From Marinobacter sp. BW6 (lineage in GTDB: Bacteria; Pseudomonadota; Gammaproteobacteria; Pseudomonadales; Oleiphilaceae): a DNA stretch of 64,000 bases. Below the pieces are notes generated by a model that saw nothing but the letters and a program-made list of their open reading frames with translations, was not told where the DNA came from and ran no database searches. Shown here piece by piece: positions 46,468 to 57,500 of this stretch (positions within the stretch are counted from its first letter, which is position 1; every line of letters starts with the position of its first letter). The position numbers and the translations under genes are program-made. The stretch is from contig NZ_VIRN01000035.1 of NCBI RefSeq assembly GCF_008107725.1, positions 124,001 to 188,000 of the forward strand. Reading direction: 5' to 3'.

Positions 46468-47556
46468 ATGCTCTTGTATCGGAAGTACTCAACTGACTGT
46501 CATGAACAGCTCTTCAAGGATTTTGGTGAGTTCCCCCCGAAGCCACTCAGGGCGCCACCCCTGAAGCATACGTTCGACGTCATTTATCTTTCCGGAATTG
46601 GGAGCAAGTATTATTCGCTATCTCGAGTATTCGGGCTTTTTAAGGCTGATGAAGATGAGATAGAAGATGAAAACGTAAGGCTCATGCACAAAGAGGTTCA
46701 GGATGTGAAGTATGGCTTGGTGACCTCGCTGCAAGACCTAGTTTTTAAGTTTAAAAAGCTTAACTTACTCAATAAGACGTTAAGCCTTTTATTAGTGATT
46801 TTAATTTCTCCACTTTTTCTAATATTTTTTGCTTTCTTGCTGATTATATTGATTTATCGTTTATACAGAATTCCGTCATTGGGTTTGAATTCACTCGGAT
46901 TCTTTTCTCCGATTACACAGCAAAAAAGCGAAATTGTTGTGAAGCCGCGGGACATCAAAAATGCCGGGCTTTCTTTGGATGCCATAGTATCTCATGAACA
47001 TATTCACCTTCTCCAGTTTCGTAAGTTCCCTGATAGGCAAAATGACCTGTTGGGAACCGACTTCAAAGCTAGTGTCAAAAATGTTCTGAAGGACAGTGCC
47101 AAAAGATCAGGGAAGGCCTTCTATTACCTATCAATTAACGAGGTTGAGGCGCGACTTCACGAGGTCGTGCTTTCATATTATCGAGCCTATCAAAGTTTGC
47201 CGCATGATTACCGAGGTTTTTTGGTAATGATTTTGTCGTGTGAAGTACTTGGTGGACCTGTTTCCAAGATTCTTTCAAATCACGAAGTGGAATTGCAAGA
47301 ATATGTTTTTCGAGACTTTAATTTAAGAGAAGTCGCGCCAGCCCAAGATCTGGCGATTATGCTCGGCTATTTCAAGGACTTTTCCTATTCGAAGCGGTTC
47401 GTTTGCGAGTCTCTTTCTGTGATGTACGGAAATCTTCTAATGCTCTATGGCGACACACAAAAGGCGATCAATTATCTGAAAACTATAGAGTGTTCAGATT
47501 TTTACCTTCAACTTTACGGCGAACCCTCAGTCCCAATGGACAGGGCGGGAGAATAG
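46468..47556 (+). CDS. Membrane protein with HExxH metallopeptidase motif
   Basis: 362 residues. A hydrophobic region at about 104-132 (LLLVILISPLFLIFFAFLLI) anchors it. After it comes VSHEHIHLLQF, in which H176-E177-x-x-H180 is a gluzincin-type zinc motif. The acidic segment INEVEARLHEVV about 50 residues later could supply the third ligand. No family is recognised. The gene is AT-rich. It lies between ZorE and a DUF262 gene, one base before the latter, so it is likely co-expressed with that protein. A membrane protease is inferred and not proven. Confidence 0.6.
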   Translation: MLLYRKYSTDCHEQLFKDFGEFPPKPLRAPPLKHTFDVIYLSGIGSKYYSLSRVFGLFKADEDEIEDENVRLMHKEVQDVKYGLVTSLQDLVFKFKKLNLLNKTLSLLLVILISPLFLIFFAFLLIILIYRLYRIPSLGLNSLGFFSPITQQKSEIVVKPRDIKNAGLSLDAIVSHEHIHLLQFRKFPDRQNDLLGTDFKASVKNVLKDSAKRSGKAFYYLSINEVEARLHEVVLSYYRAYQSLPHDYRGFLVMILSCEVLGGPVSKILSNHEVELQEYVFRDFNLREVAPAQDLAIMLGYFKDFSYSKRFVCESLSVMYGNLLMLYGDTQKAINYLKTIECSDFYLQLYGEPSVPMDRAGE

Positions 47557-47557
47557 C

Positions 47558-49354
47558 GTGAGCTCACAGTGTTATTCAGTAAATCAGTACCTCATCGAAA
47601 CCATAATGGCTTGGGTAAACTCCGGGGAAATCGCTATTCCAGAAATTCAAAGGCCGTTTGTGTGGGACTCTTCCAAGGTTCGAGATCTGATGGATAGTCT
47701 TTATCAGGGTTATCCGGTGGGCTATATCATCGCCTGGCGTAATCCTTCGGTGAAGCTAAAGGACGGTGGGTTCGCTGAGGGCAAAAAGGTGCTGATCGAT
47801 GGCCAGCAACGAGTGACGGCTCTCAGAGCCGCAATTGCAAGCCAGCAAGTGGTTAATCAAGACTACAAGACAGTTCGGATCCGGATTGCGTTTCATCCAA
47901 TCGATGAGCGGTTTGAGGTTGCAAACTCGGCTATTGATAAAGATAAATCGTGGCTGCCCGATATTGGGCCTATCATCAGCGGAGAGCTCAAATCTCACAA
48001 AGTCGCAAGGGAATATCTTGCAGTGAATCCGGAGACAGATGAGGACCTTTTGCACGAGCGATTGGATAAGTTAACGGACATTCTGAAGAAGCAGATTGGC
48101 CTGATTGAGCTTTCCCACGATCTTGATATTGAAACCGTCACCGAGATTTTCATCCGCATCAATTCGAAAGGGGTTGTCTTGAGTCAGGCCGACTTCGCTA
48201 TGTCTAAAATTGCGGCTAATGAGGAGTTTGGCGGCAACACTCTACGAAAGGCGGTCGATTACTTTTGCCACATGGCGGTTGCTCCTGAATTTTACACGCT
48301 GATCGAGCAAAACGATCAGGCTTTCGCGCAAACTGATTATTTCAAGGCCATGCGTTGGCTGCGTCAGGAAAATGAAGATCTTTATGATCCTGGTTATTCG
48401 GATCTGCTGAGAGTGGCGTTCACGTCCCGTTTCAATCGGGGCAAGCTGGCTGATCTGGTTGGTTTATTGTCTGGGCGGAACTTCGAAACGCGTACCTATG
48501 AAAAAGCCATTGAGGAATCATCTTTCGAATCTTTAAGGCTCGGCGTTCTGGAATTTATTAACGAAACTCATTTCAAGCGTTTCCTGATGATTATTCGATC
48601 CTCTGGCTTTGTTGATCGCAGCATGATTCGCTCGCGGAACGCTCTCAACTTTGCCTACATTCTGTACCTGAAACTCAAACGGGATCTGGGTAACGAGCCG
48701 CGTATTGAAACTTGGGTACGGCGTTGGTTTGTGCTCTCTATCCTCACTGGCCGTTACTCTTCATCTCCTGAGTCTCAGATGGACAAAGATATAAAGGCCA
48801 TAAACGACCGGCCCTTTGGGGATTTGCTGGCAGACATCGAGGCAGCGGAACTCTCAGATACCTTCTGGAGTGTAGGGCTGGTGCAGGCCTTGAATACTTC
48901 AACGGTTAACTCGCCGGTGTTCAAAGCATTCCTCGCGGCTCAGGCTTATCTCGGGGATAAGGGCTTCCTCTCGAAAGATATCAGTGTGCGAGACATGCTG
49001 AATCACCACGGGGATATCCATCATGTCTATCCTCGAAACTTCCTCAAAAAGCAGGGTTTGTCTCGCGGTAAGTACAATCAGGTGGCCAACTTTGTATACG
49101 TGCAGCAGGAGGTAAATATCAAGATTGGCGATAAACCTCCAGCTTCCTATATGGAGACGATTTTCGGACAGTGTGAAACCGGCAATCCGATGCTCGGTGC
49201 GATTACCGACTTCGCGAAACTGCAGGAAAACCTCAAGGCCAACTGTCTGCCAGCCCATCTAGAGGACTACGCCCCAGAGAGATACGAAGAGTTCTTGTCT
49301 CAGCGGCGTGTGGCGATGGCAGAGAAAATCAAAGGATACTATTGGGCACTGTAA
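47558..49354 (+). CDS. DUF262-family protein with HNH-like C-terminus
   Basis: 598 residues. DUF262 is at about 10-200: IAIPEIQRPFVW, LYQGYPVGYI and VLIDGQQRVTAL; the long helix with IFIRINSKGVVLSQADFAMS belongs to the same family. The C-terminus carries DIHHVYPRNFL and a later N-x-V, an HNH-like arrangement of DUF1524 type. It is a different subfamily from the DUF262 protein at 38855 and may be a type IV restriction enzyme or the nuclease partner of the membrane protein encoded one base upstream. It starts at a GTG. Confidence 0.82.
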   Translation: MSSQCYSVNQYLIETIMAWVNSGEIAIPEIQRPFVWDSSKVRDLMDSLYQGYPVGYIIAWRNPSVKLKDGGFAEGKKVLIDGQQRVTALRAAIASQQVVNQDYKTVRIRIAFHPIDERFEVANSAIDKDKSWLPDIGPIISGELKSHKVAREYLAVNPETDEDLLHERLDKLTDILKKQIGLIELSHDLDIETVTEIFIRINSKGVVLSQADFAMSKIAANEEFGGNTLRKAVDYFCHMAVAPEFYTLIEQNDQAFAQTDYFKAMRWLRQENEDLYDPGYSDLLRVAFTSRFNRGKLADLVGLLSGRNFETRTYEKAIEESSFESLRLGVLEFINETHFKRFLMIIRSSGFVDRSMIRSRNALNFAYILYLKLKRDLGNEPRIETWVRRWFVLSILTGRYSSSPESQMDKDIKAINDRPFGDLLADIEAAELSDTFWSVGLVQALNTSTVNSPVFKAFLAAQAYLGDKGFLSKDISVRDMLNHHGDIHHVYPRNFLKKQGLSRGKYNQVANFVYVQQEVNIKIGDKPPASYMETIFGQCETGNPMLGAITDFAKLQENLKANCLPAHLEDYAPERYEEFLSQRRVAMAEKIKGYYWAL

Positions 49355-49402
49355 ATATTCTCAGAGCACAATTTTACAGATGGTACGCATTAAGGAATTT
49401 CG

Positions 49403-50032
49403 TTGAAAAAAGGAATCGCTGTAACCGCTATCTTCGCGGCGATCACTGCATCGCTTTTTATATGGCCGAGTGTTCTGACAGCCAGAGGCACTGGCGGCTG
49501 GTCGACAGCTGGAATCGGGTTGTTGATTGTTCCGGTTCTGATCGCGCTGGTTATCTGGAGCTTGGGCTTAATCGTAAAGTTAGTCCGATTGCTGGCGAAA
49601 CGGCAGCAAGCTGATAAAGAAAGTCGATCATCCCAAATAACGCTGGGGATCGTTATTGGCGCGGTTCTCGGCATTTGGTTGGGAGGGGAGCTTCGAATGT
49701 ATGGGTTCGAACTCGCGGCAGAGCGTGCCGAGCCAATGATTAAAGCGATAGAAGAGTTCACCCGTGACAATGGCCAGCCGCCCGAAGCACTTTCTGCGCT
49801 TGTTCCCAATTATATCGACAGCCTACCGCCGAAGCTTCCGCCATTGGAGATAGTGACGGATCCAAAAAAGCTGGTGGAGTATGGTGATAATCCCTGGGCG
49901 CTCACTGCCTTGGTGTCCCGAGGTTTGTTGAATTGGGACCGCTTTATTTATTTTCCGGATCAGGCATACCCTGAGGCAGGTTTTGGTGGCGGTTTGGAGC
50001 GTATAGGGGGCTGGGCTTATGTCCACGAATAA
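49403..50032 (+). CDS. Hypothetical membrane protein
   Basis: 209 residues. Three hydrophobic helices lie at about 5-25, 35-58 and 76-95, then a soluble domain of about 110 residues with EFTRDNGQPPEALSALVPNY and LPPKLPP. This resembles the globular part of type II secretion/pilin-like small proteins (a Pro- and Tyr-rich segment after a helix). No function is assigned. A TTG start with AAGGAA upstream is used. The next gene starts 13 bases after the stop codon. Confidence 0.6.
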   Translation: MKKGIAVTAIFAAITASLFIWPSVLTARGTGGWSTAGIGLLIVPVLIALVIWSLGLIVKLVRLLAKRQQADKESRSSQITLGIVIGAVLGIWLGGELRMYGFELAAERAEPMIKAIEEFTRDNGQPPEALSALVPNYIDSLPPKLPPLEIVTDPKKLVEYGDNPWALTALVSRGLLNWDRFIYFPDQAYPEAGFGGGLERIGGWAYVHE

Positions 50033-50044
50033 CAGGTGTTGCGA

Positions 50045-51466
50045 GTGAGCCGCTTCACTCTTTGCCCGGATAGATGGTACGCGATGGAGCTTTTCGGCCC
50101 GGAATTCGATACCGAGGTGAGGCACTATTCACCGATATTAGCGACCTCGCTTTCAGCACCGGGAAAGGGTTCTCGGTGCTTTGACCTGTCATTCTTCCAT
50201 GCAGCTTATCCTGAAGGTGTGCAAGACAAGGTCTACACCATCCAGACGATTGAGCGCAGCAATCACTTTTTGTTGGGTAAGGTGGTCGGCACGAGCCGGC
50301 TGGTTTTGTTGATGGAGCTCTCAGATCAATGGTTGAGCAGGCATTTTGATAAACAAGCTCTGAGTTATCTGCGTTCACTTCAAATAGACTCCGCGCCCGA
50401 TCCCGTCGACCGTTACACCGCCTGCCTACTTGGTGGAGCCATAGGTGATGCCTTGGGCGGTGCAGTGGAGTTTATTTCGCGATCTGCAATTCTGGATCGC
50501 TTTGGACCTGACGGAATTAAAGATTACTCCGATGCATATGGTGGAAAGGGAAAAATAACCGACGATACTCAGATGACTTTATTTACCGCAGAAGGCCTGT
50601 TGCGTGGCCGAATGCGGGGCGTCAGTAAAGGTATAACTGCTTACGACCATACGGTTGCCGCCGCCTATCTTCGGTGGCTGGCGACTCAAGGGCATGAAAA
50701 CCGCCATGTTGAGACGATATTGGATGGCTGGCTGTTTAAACAGCGGGAGCTTCATAGCCAACGCGCTCCGGGAACAACCTGCCTGAGTGCCCTGGCGGAC
50801 TACGAAGGCGAACCCGGTATTGCCCATAATGACAGTAAAGGTTGTGGTGGGGTGATGCGGGTCGCGCCGGTGGGGCTATTTTGTTGGACTTTCAAAGAGG
50901 ATTGGGGGATCACTGAGGTGTTCGATTTCGGAGTCATGTGCGCAGCAATCACACACGGACACCCGAGTGGCTATCTCAGCGGCGGCGTTCTGGCCTCTCT
51001 GATTTTCTTGATCTTGGATGGCGCTCAAGTTGGTGACGCTCTGAATGAGGCATCTTCAATCTTGGTGAAGTATCCCGGACATGAAGAAACGTTGGACGCT
51101 TTGAATCAAGCGAAAAAATTGAGTGATTCTGAGCTTCGCCACCACGAAGCTATTAAGGAGCTTGGAGAGGGATGGGTTGCAGAAGAGGCTTTGGCGATTG
51201 CTGTCTATTGTGTCCTGGTTGCAGAGAGTTTTGAGCAGGGCGTTATTCTGGCTGTAAACCATGATGGCGACTCAGACTCCACGGGTGCCATCGCGGGGAA
51301 CATTCTCGGCGCTTTGCACGGTACCAGAGTCATCCCTGGCCGTTGGCTGGAATCGCTGGAGCTGCGCGAGGTAATCGAGGCAGTTGCGTCTGACCTTTGG
51401 AGTTGTCGGAATTGGAGCAGTTATATGGACGACGAGCGGCAGTGGGATCGTTATCCGGGCTATTGA
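50045..51466 (+). CDS. ADP-ribosylglycohydrolase-family protein
   Basis: 473 residues. The C-terminal domain (about 125-460) is an ADP-ribosylglycohydrolase: GGAIGDALGGAVE, ITDDTQMTLF, THGHPSGYLSGG and NHDGDSDSTGAIAGN, with the metal-binding acidic residues intact. The N-terminal 120 residues are an unrecognised domain with DLSFFHAAYPEGVQDKVYT. It would remove ADP-ribose from protein, nucleic acid or a small molecule, or reverse an ADP-ribosylating toxin, but no such toxin gene is seen nearby. The GTG at 50045 is preferred to one at 50036. Confidence 0.85.
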   Translation: MSRFTLCPDRWYAMELFGPEFDTEVRHYSPILATSLSAPGKGSRCFDLSFFHAAYPEGVQDKVYTIQTIERSNHFLLGKVVGTSRLVLLMELSDQWLSRHFDKQALSYLRSLQIDSAPDPVDRYTACLLGGAIGDALGGAVEFISRSAILDRFGPDGIKDYSDAYGGKGKITDDTQMTLFTAEGLLRGRMRGVSKGITAYDHTVAAAYLRWLATQGHENRHVETILDGWLFKQRELHSQRAPGTTCLSALADYEGEPGIAHNDSKGCGGVMRVAPVGLFCWTFKEDWGITEVFDFGVMCAAITHGHPSGYLSGGVLASLIFLILDGAQVGDALNEASSILVKYPGHEETLDALNQAKKLSDSELRHHEAIKELGEGWVAEEALAIAVYCVLVAESFEQGVILAVNHDGDSDSTGAIAGNILGALHGTRVIPGRWLESLELREVIEAVASDLWSCRNWSSYMDDERQWDRYPGY

Positions 51467-51560
51467 TTTCCTATCCGTGCAGTTCCTCTAAAGTATTGTC
51501 ACCAACTACGAAAATCTGAGCTAACTTAAACACCTTGCACTTGTTCAATTTGGAGAACAC

Positions 51561-54500
51561 ATGATCCCCGGTTTGCTGGCCAAGGAAGTATCGGCCGCCC
51601 TGCGCGAATTCATTGTTACCGGCTACGAAACAGAAACCGATCCCTTCAAAGGAGAGTTTCGTCGACTGGTAGAAGAACAACAGGACGGGGAGGCTTTTCT
51701 CAAAGGACCTTATGTCTCGGTAGGTTTGCCATTCTTGCGGGGGAGCACCGGCCGGGACTTCTTCAAGGGTTTTGAAACCGAGCACCCCCCGTTTGCCCAC
51801 CAAGAGCAGTCCTGGCAACGATTAGCGTCTGATCGGCGGGCCGCGAATACTTTGGTGGCCACGGGTACCGGTTCGGGTAAAACCGAGTGTTTCATGTATC
51901 CGGTTCTGGATCACTGCCACCGAGAGACCGGTGCCGGCATCAAGGCCATTGTGATTTATCCCATGAATGCGCTGGCCACAGACCAGGCGAAGCGTTTTGC
52001 CAAAGAAATTCATCGCCAGCCTGCGCTGAAAGGGCTTCGGGTGGGATTGTTCGTTGGCGGAGATGGCCAGGGCACCAAGGCCATGGGCCCGGATCAGGTC
52101 ATTACCGACAAGGAAACCCTGCGCAACAACCCACCGGATGTGTTGCTCACCAACTATAAAATGCTCGATTACCTGCTCATGCGCCCGCAAGACCAGAAGT
52201 TGTGGGCCTACAACGGGCCGGACACCCTGCGGTATCTGGTGGTGGACGAGCTGCATACCTTTGATGGCGCCCAGGGTACGGATCTGTCGCTGCTGATTCG
52301 ACGGTTGCGGGCCCGGTTTGAGATGACGCCGGAGCAGTTGGTGTGCGTGGGAACCTCTGCCACCCTCGGTGGCGATGACAGTATTAAGGGTTTGCTGAGC
52401 TATGCGTCCGACATTTTTTCCAGCCCGTTTCGCCGGGACTCGGTCATTGCCGAGCAGCGGCAGAATGATTCAGAGTTTCTCGATAACCTGGCGTTTCTCG
52501 GGCTGAACAAAGAAGTGGGGCCTGAGCATCTTTCGCTTGCCCTGAATGAGGGGCTGCAGGCCTATCTTCTGAAGGCCTACGACCTGTATTTCAGTAAAGA
52601 ACCGGGAATACCGCTGGATGCCAAAGAAGGACGTATTCAACTGGGCAAGGATCTTAAGCAGCATGGTCAGCTGGCAAACCTGCTGCGTCAGCTCAAACTG
52701 GGGCAGGGTACGCCCCGCTTTCGGGAACTGGTGGATAAGCTGGCGTCCCAGATACCACCGAAGTTTCAGCGCCAGCCAGAGCAGGCATTGATTGCGCTGT
52801 TAGCGCTGCTTTCCCATGCCCGAGACGAAGTAGGGCGGCCGTTTGTGCAGTTGCGTTTGCAGCTTTGGTCCCGGGAGTTGCGGCGGATTGTAGGCACCTT
52901 GCGGGAGCCGCAACCGCAAAACCTTCTGACGGACGAAGCGCCTGAAAACGGGCGCGCAGACGTTTTGCCCCCGCTGTTGGCTTTTGGGGACGACAAACCA
53001 CCGAAGGACCAACGGCAGGTACGTTTGCCGCTGGTGCAGTGCCGGGAGTGCCATGGCACCGCCTGGTTAACTCGCATGGAGATGAGCCACGTTTCTGACC
53101 AGGTGGTGGAAACCGAGCTGCAGAGTATCTACAGCGCGTTTTTTGGCAACCACGAGGAAACCGCACTCTTATTGCCTTGGCAACAGGGCGAGGGTGTTTC
53201 GCCAGCGGGGATGCACCTGGATAATTTCCGGCTGTGCCGTGAATGTGGCCGCACGGCGGCTGCGGATTATACAGGCCCCTGTAAGGGCTGCCAGGCGGGC
53301 AATGAAGCGTTGGTGCGGGTGAGCAAACCTCATCAGTTGAAGGAGGTCAAACGGGACAATACCAATAAGAATATCCATGAGCACGATTGTCCCTACTGTT
53401 CCGCCAAATCCGCTTTGGTAGTGTTCGGTGCCCGCGCCGCCAGTTTGAGTGCCGTGGCCATTCACCAGTTGTTCAGCAGCCGCGACAATGATGACCGCAA
53501 ACTGCTGACCTTCAGCGACTCGGTTCAGGATGCTACCCATCGCGCCGGTTTCTTTGCCGCCCGTACTTGGCAGAACAATGTGCGTATGGCGCTCACCCAG
53601 TTACTGGAAAATCAGTCCCAGCCGTTACCGTTACTGCAGTTACCTGATCTGTTTGAGGCGTATTGGCTGAATCAGGGAAATGGGTCGGGGCGTCTTGGGT
53701 TGCCCCGTTACCTGCGTGAATTCATGCCGCCGGACAAGCGCTTCACCGCGGACTTCGAGCATTTCGAAACGACTGGCGAGGTGCGCGATGCGGCCAGGAT
53801 GCTCAAGCTGATTCGCGGGCGGATGTTGTGGCAGACACTGGAAGATCTGGGCTGGCGGGCTCAGGTTGGGCGTTCACTGAATCGTCTGGGCATTGCGGCG
53901 TTGGACTGGCCGGCGGAGTCGGTTGCCCGTGCAGCGCTGGCCTGGCGGGAAACGGTAGACAACACGCTGGGCTATAGCATTGATAGCGAGGCGGCTGCTG
54001 GCCTGATGACCGGCCTGGTTCAGCATCTGGTGAATCTGGGCGCGTTCGGGCTGAAGGACTTGGCGTACTACCGCGACAAATCCGGCAAGAGTTACCTGCT
54101 CAAATTTCTGGATTACGCCCCACCATTGGGCCCGTCTTCCCCACGGCCTCGGTACCCTGCTGTGGCTAAGGCTGAAGGCTATGAGCCGCTGAGTCACACT
54201 AATGCCTCGAAGTCCTGGTACGAAAACTGGCTCATCTGCCTGAACCCGGACACCCTCGTAGATCGCAAGCAAATGGAGCTGGTTCTTGCTGCCGCTCTGG
54301 ATGCGCTGGCGGATGTGGGAATGGTGCAGGCTGAAAACAATGAGCGTGGCGTTAAACTATGGGCGCTGAACCCGGAGCTGTTGACCATTGTCACCGATGT
54401 TCGGGCTGTGGAGTGCGAAGGCTACCGCCCTATGCACGTGCCCGCCGACAAGGCCCGCAACTGGCTGGGGTTACCGATGATCAGTGCCGCTGGTCCGGAG

Positions 54501-57500
54501 CTGCTGTATGAGAATGTCGTTCCTGTACGTGACACCTTGTATGGCAACCTGTACCGCCATGGTGAAATACACCGGGTAATCGCCCACGAACATACGGGTT
54601 TGCTGGCGGCCAGCGAGCGGGTTCGCGTAGAGAACAGCTTTATTAAGGGTGAGAAGCCCTGGGAATACAATCTACTGTCGGCAACGCCTACGCTGGAAAT
54701 GGGTATCGATATTGGTGACCTTTCCAGCGTTTTGCTGTGTTCTGTACCGCCGGCTCAGGCGAATTACCTGCAGCGCGTGGGCCGTGGTGGTCGCCGGGAT
54801 GGCAACTCCTTTGTCTTGACGGTGGCCAATGGCCGCCCACACGATCTGGTGTTTTACGCCGATCCCGGGCGGATGCTGGATACGCCGGTTGAGCCGCCGG
54901 CGGTGTTCCTGAAGGCCCGCCATGTGCTGCGCCGCCAGTTGTTGGCTTACTCCATGGACTGCTGGACCCGTTGGGCAAAGGGGGACAACCAGGTGCCCCA
55001 TACCATGCAGCCGGTATTGGATGCGGTAGAAAAGGCCCAGGAAGACCGATTCCCCTACACCATGCTGAATTTCTTGAAACATAACATGCAGCAAATCTGG
55101 GACGGGTTCAGTAGCCATGTTGCCACTGAACTAAGTGGGGAAGATCTGGAGCTGCTGCGGCAATATCTGTTTGGTGGGCCGCAATACGATGAGGACCGGT
55201 TGGAGCTGTATCTCATCGGCCGGCTCAAGCTAGTGGCCGATGAACGCAACCGCATGGCCACCACCATTAAAGATCTGGACAAGCAGCTGGATAAACTGCG
55301 CAAGCAACCCCAGGACGAACATACCCAGGCCGAAATTCTGGAGCTGGAGCGCGAAGCAGCTGGCTACCGTGGGATGCGCATTCGCCTGAATAAGCGTGAA
55401 ACCCTGAATTTCTTTACCGACGAAGGGCTGCTGCCAAACTACGCCTTCCCGGAAGAAGGGGCGACCCTGCATTCGGTAATCTTCCGCTCCGAGAAAGGTT
55501 CGGGAAGCGACGGCGCAGAGCATGAATTCGTAAAGCGGGAATACGAATACCAGCGCCCCGCTCAGGCTGCGCTGACGGAGTTGGCACCGGAGTCGGTCTT
55601 CTACGCCGGCAACCGCAAAGTAAAGATAACCCGTGTGGAAACCTCGAAGGGCCGCAATATTCAGGACTGGCGCTTTTGCCCCCGATGCCATTACTCCGCG
55701 CCCGCCGATGACCCCACCGCGGGCTTTAGCGATAAAACCTGCCCCCGCTGCCATACCAACCAGTGGGGCGATGAAAGCGCCCGCACCAAAATGCTGAAGA
55801 TGACGCAGGTCTACGCGTTCACAAACGCCAGGGATGCGATTCTGGACGACCGCTCAGATGACCGGGAGCCTGTGTTCTTTAACAAGCAGATGCTGATCGA
55901 CTTCAAACCTTCCGATGTACCGATTACCTGGGTGCTGGACGATAAGGATAAGCCCTTCGGCTTCGAATTCATCCGATCCGCCAAATTTCTGGAAGTGAAC
56001 TTTGGCCGCCGCGAAGGGGAGGAGATTTACTTCGATGTGGCCGGAGAGCACATCCAGCGAGCTGGTTTCCCTATCTGCCGGGAATGTGGCTCGGTGCAAT
56101 CCAAAGCTGCAGCCAATGGCAAGAAAGAGGCTGCCCATCTTAAGTCATGCAGTTACGCCCGTGGCCCAAAGAAACTGTCGAACGGCAAGGAAGACACGGG
56201 CCTGGAGAATTGCCTGTACCTGTACCGCCAGTTCTCGTCTGAAGCTTTGCGGATTCTGCTGCCGAGGCTGTCGACGGGCGGTACTGAAGAGCAGGTGAAT
56301 TCGTTTGTAGCGGCCTTGCAGCTGGGCTTGAAAAGACGGTTTGGCGGCAAGGTAGACCACTTGCGGGTAGCCTACCAGAGCGAGCCAGTGGGCGAGACCG
56401 ATGAGCGTAGGCACTTTATTGTGTTGTACGACTCCGTGCCTGGTGGTACCGGCTACCTGCATGAGCTGCTGAGCCGGGCGGAGAACATGCAGTCGGTGTT
56501 CCGTATGGCCTACGACGTAATGGATGCCTGTGACTGTTACGACAACACTATGGACGGCTGTTATCGCTGCCTGTTGGAGTATCGCAATGCCTATGGCATG
56601 GAAAGCACCAGTAAGGAACTGGCGCTGGAAATGCTTAAAGATATTGTCGACGGTAACCACCAGTGGGTGCAGGACAAACAAGGCTTGAGCGCGCTGGGTG
56701 GTAATCCTTGGATAGACAGTGAGCTTGAAGCGCGCTTCCCGGAGGCGCTGGCACGGTTTTCTGGTGAAGACTGTGTGGGCAACCACAAGGTGCGAGTCGG
56801 CAAGGACATTATCCGGGGTAAAAGCGGTTACCGGCTGACCATTGGCGACCTCGCCTATGAGATAGAACCGCAGGTGAATCTGGGTATGGCGGAAGGCGTG
56901 CAGTTTGCGAGCAAACCGGATTTTGTTCTCTGGCCGGCACGTAACGGTTTGCTGCCTGTGGCGGTTTTCCTCGATGGCTATAAGTTTCATGGCGAGAAAG
57001 CCAGCGAAGACTTGCTCAAGCGCCAGGCTCTGATGCGTGCCGGCTTTGTGGTTTGGACGCTGAATTGGTACGACGTCAACAAGGTTATGGGCGACAAGGC
57101 CATGGATGTGCCCTTACCGCTCGGCATGACCTCGGCGGAACAGAATCATCAGGCCATTGCGGGTCTCGCCAAGGTGGCTGGATTGAATAACACTGCTCAG
57201 CACCTCAATAAAACCACCTTTGACTTGCTGATGCACTTCTTGACCGAGCAGGACAAGGCGTTGCTCCAGCAGCAGGCGCTGTTTTTCATGCTGCAATGCC
57301 TGCCGGCCCGGTCTTTGGCGGATGCCGAGGTTAAAACTGGCGTTTTGGAGAGTCTGAACGGCTTGCCTGCGAGCTTCACTGACCTAGCGCCTGATCCTGC
57401 CGCATTGGCAGGGTCGGTTGAGCTAACCGATGACAACGCCGCAGCGAAGATTACCCTGAGCCTGCTGGCCGGGCCGGAATTACTCAAAACCTTTGATCTG

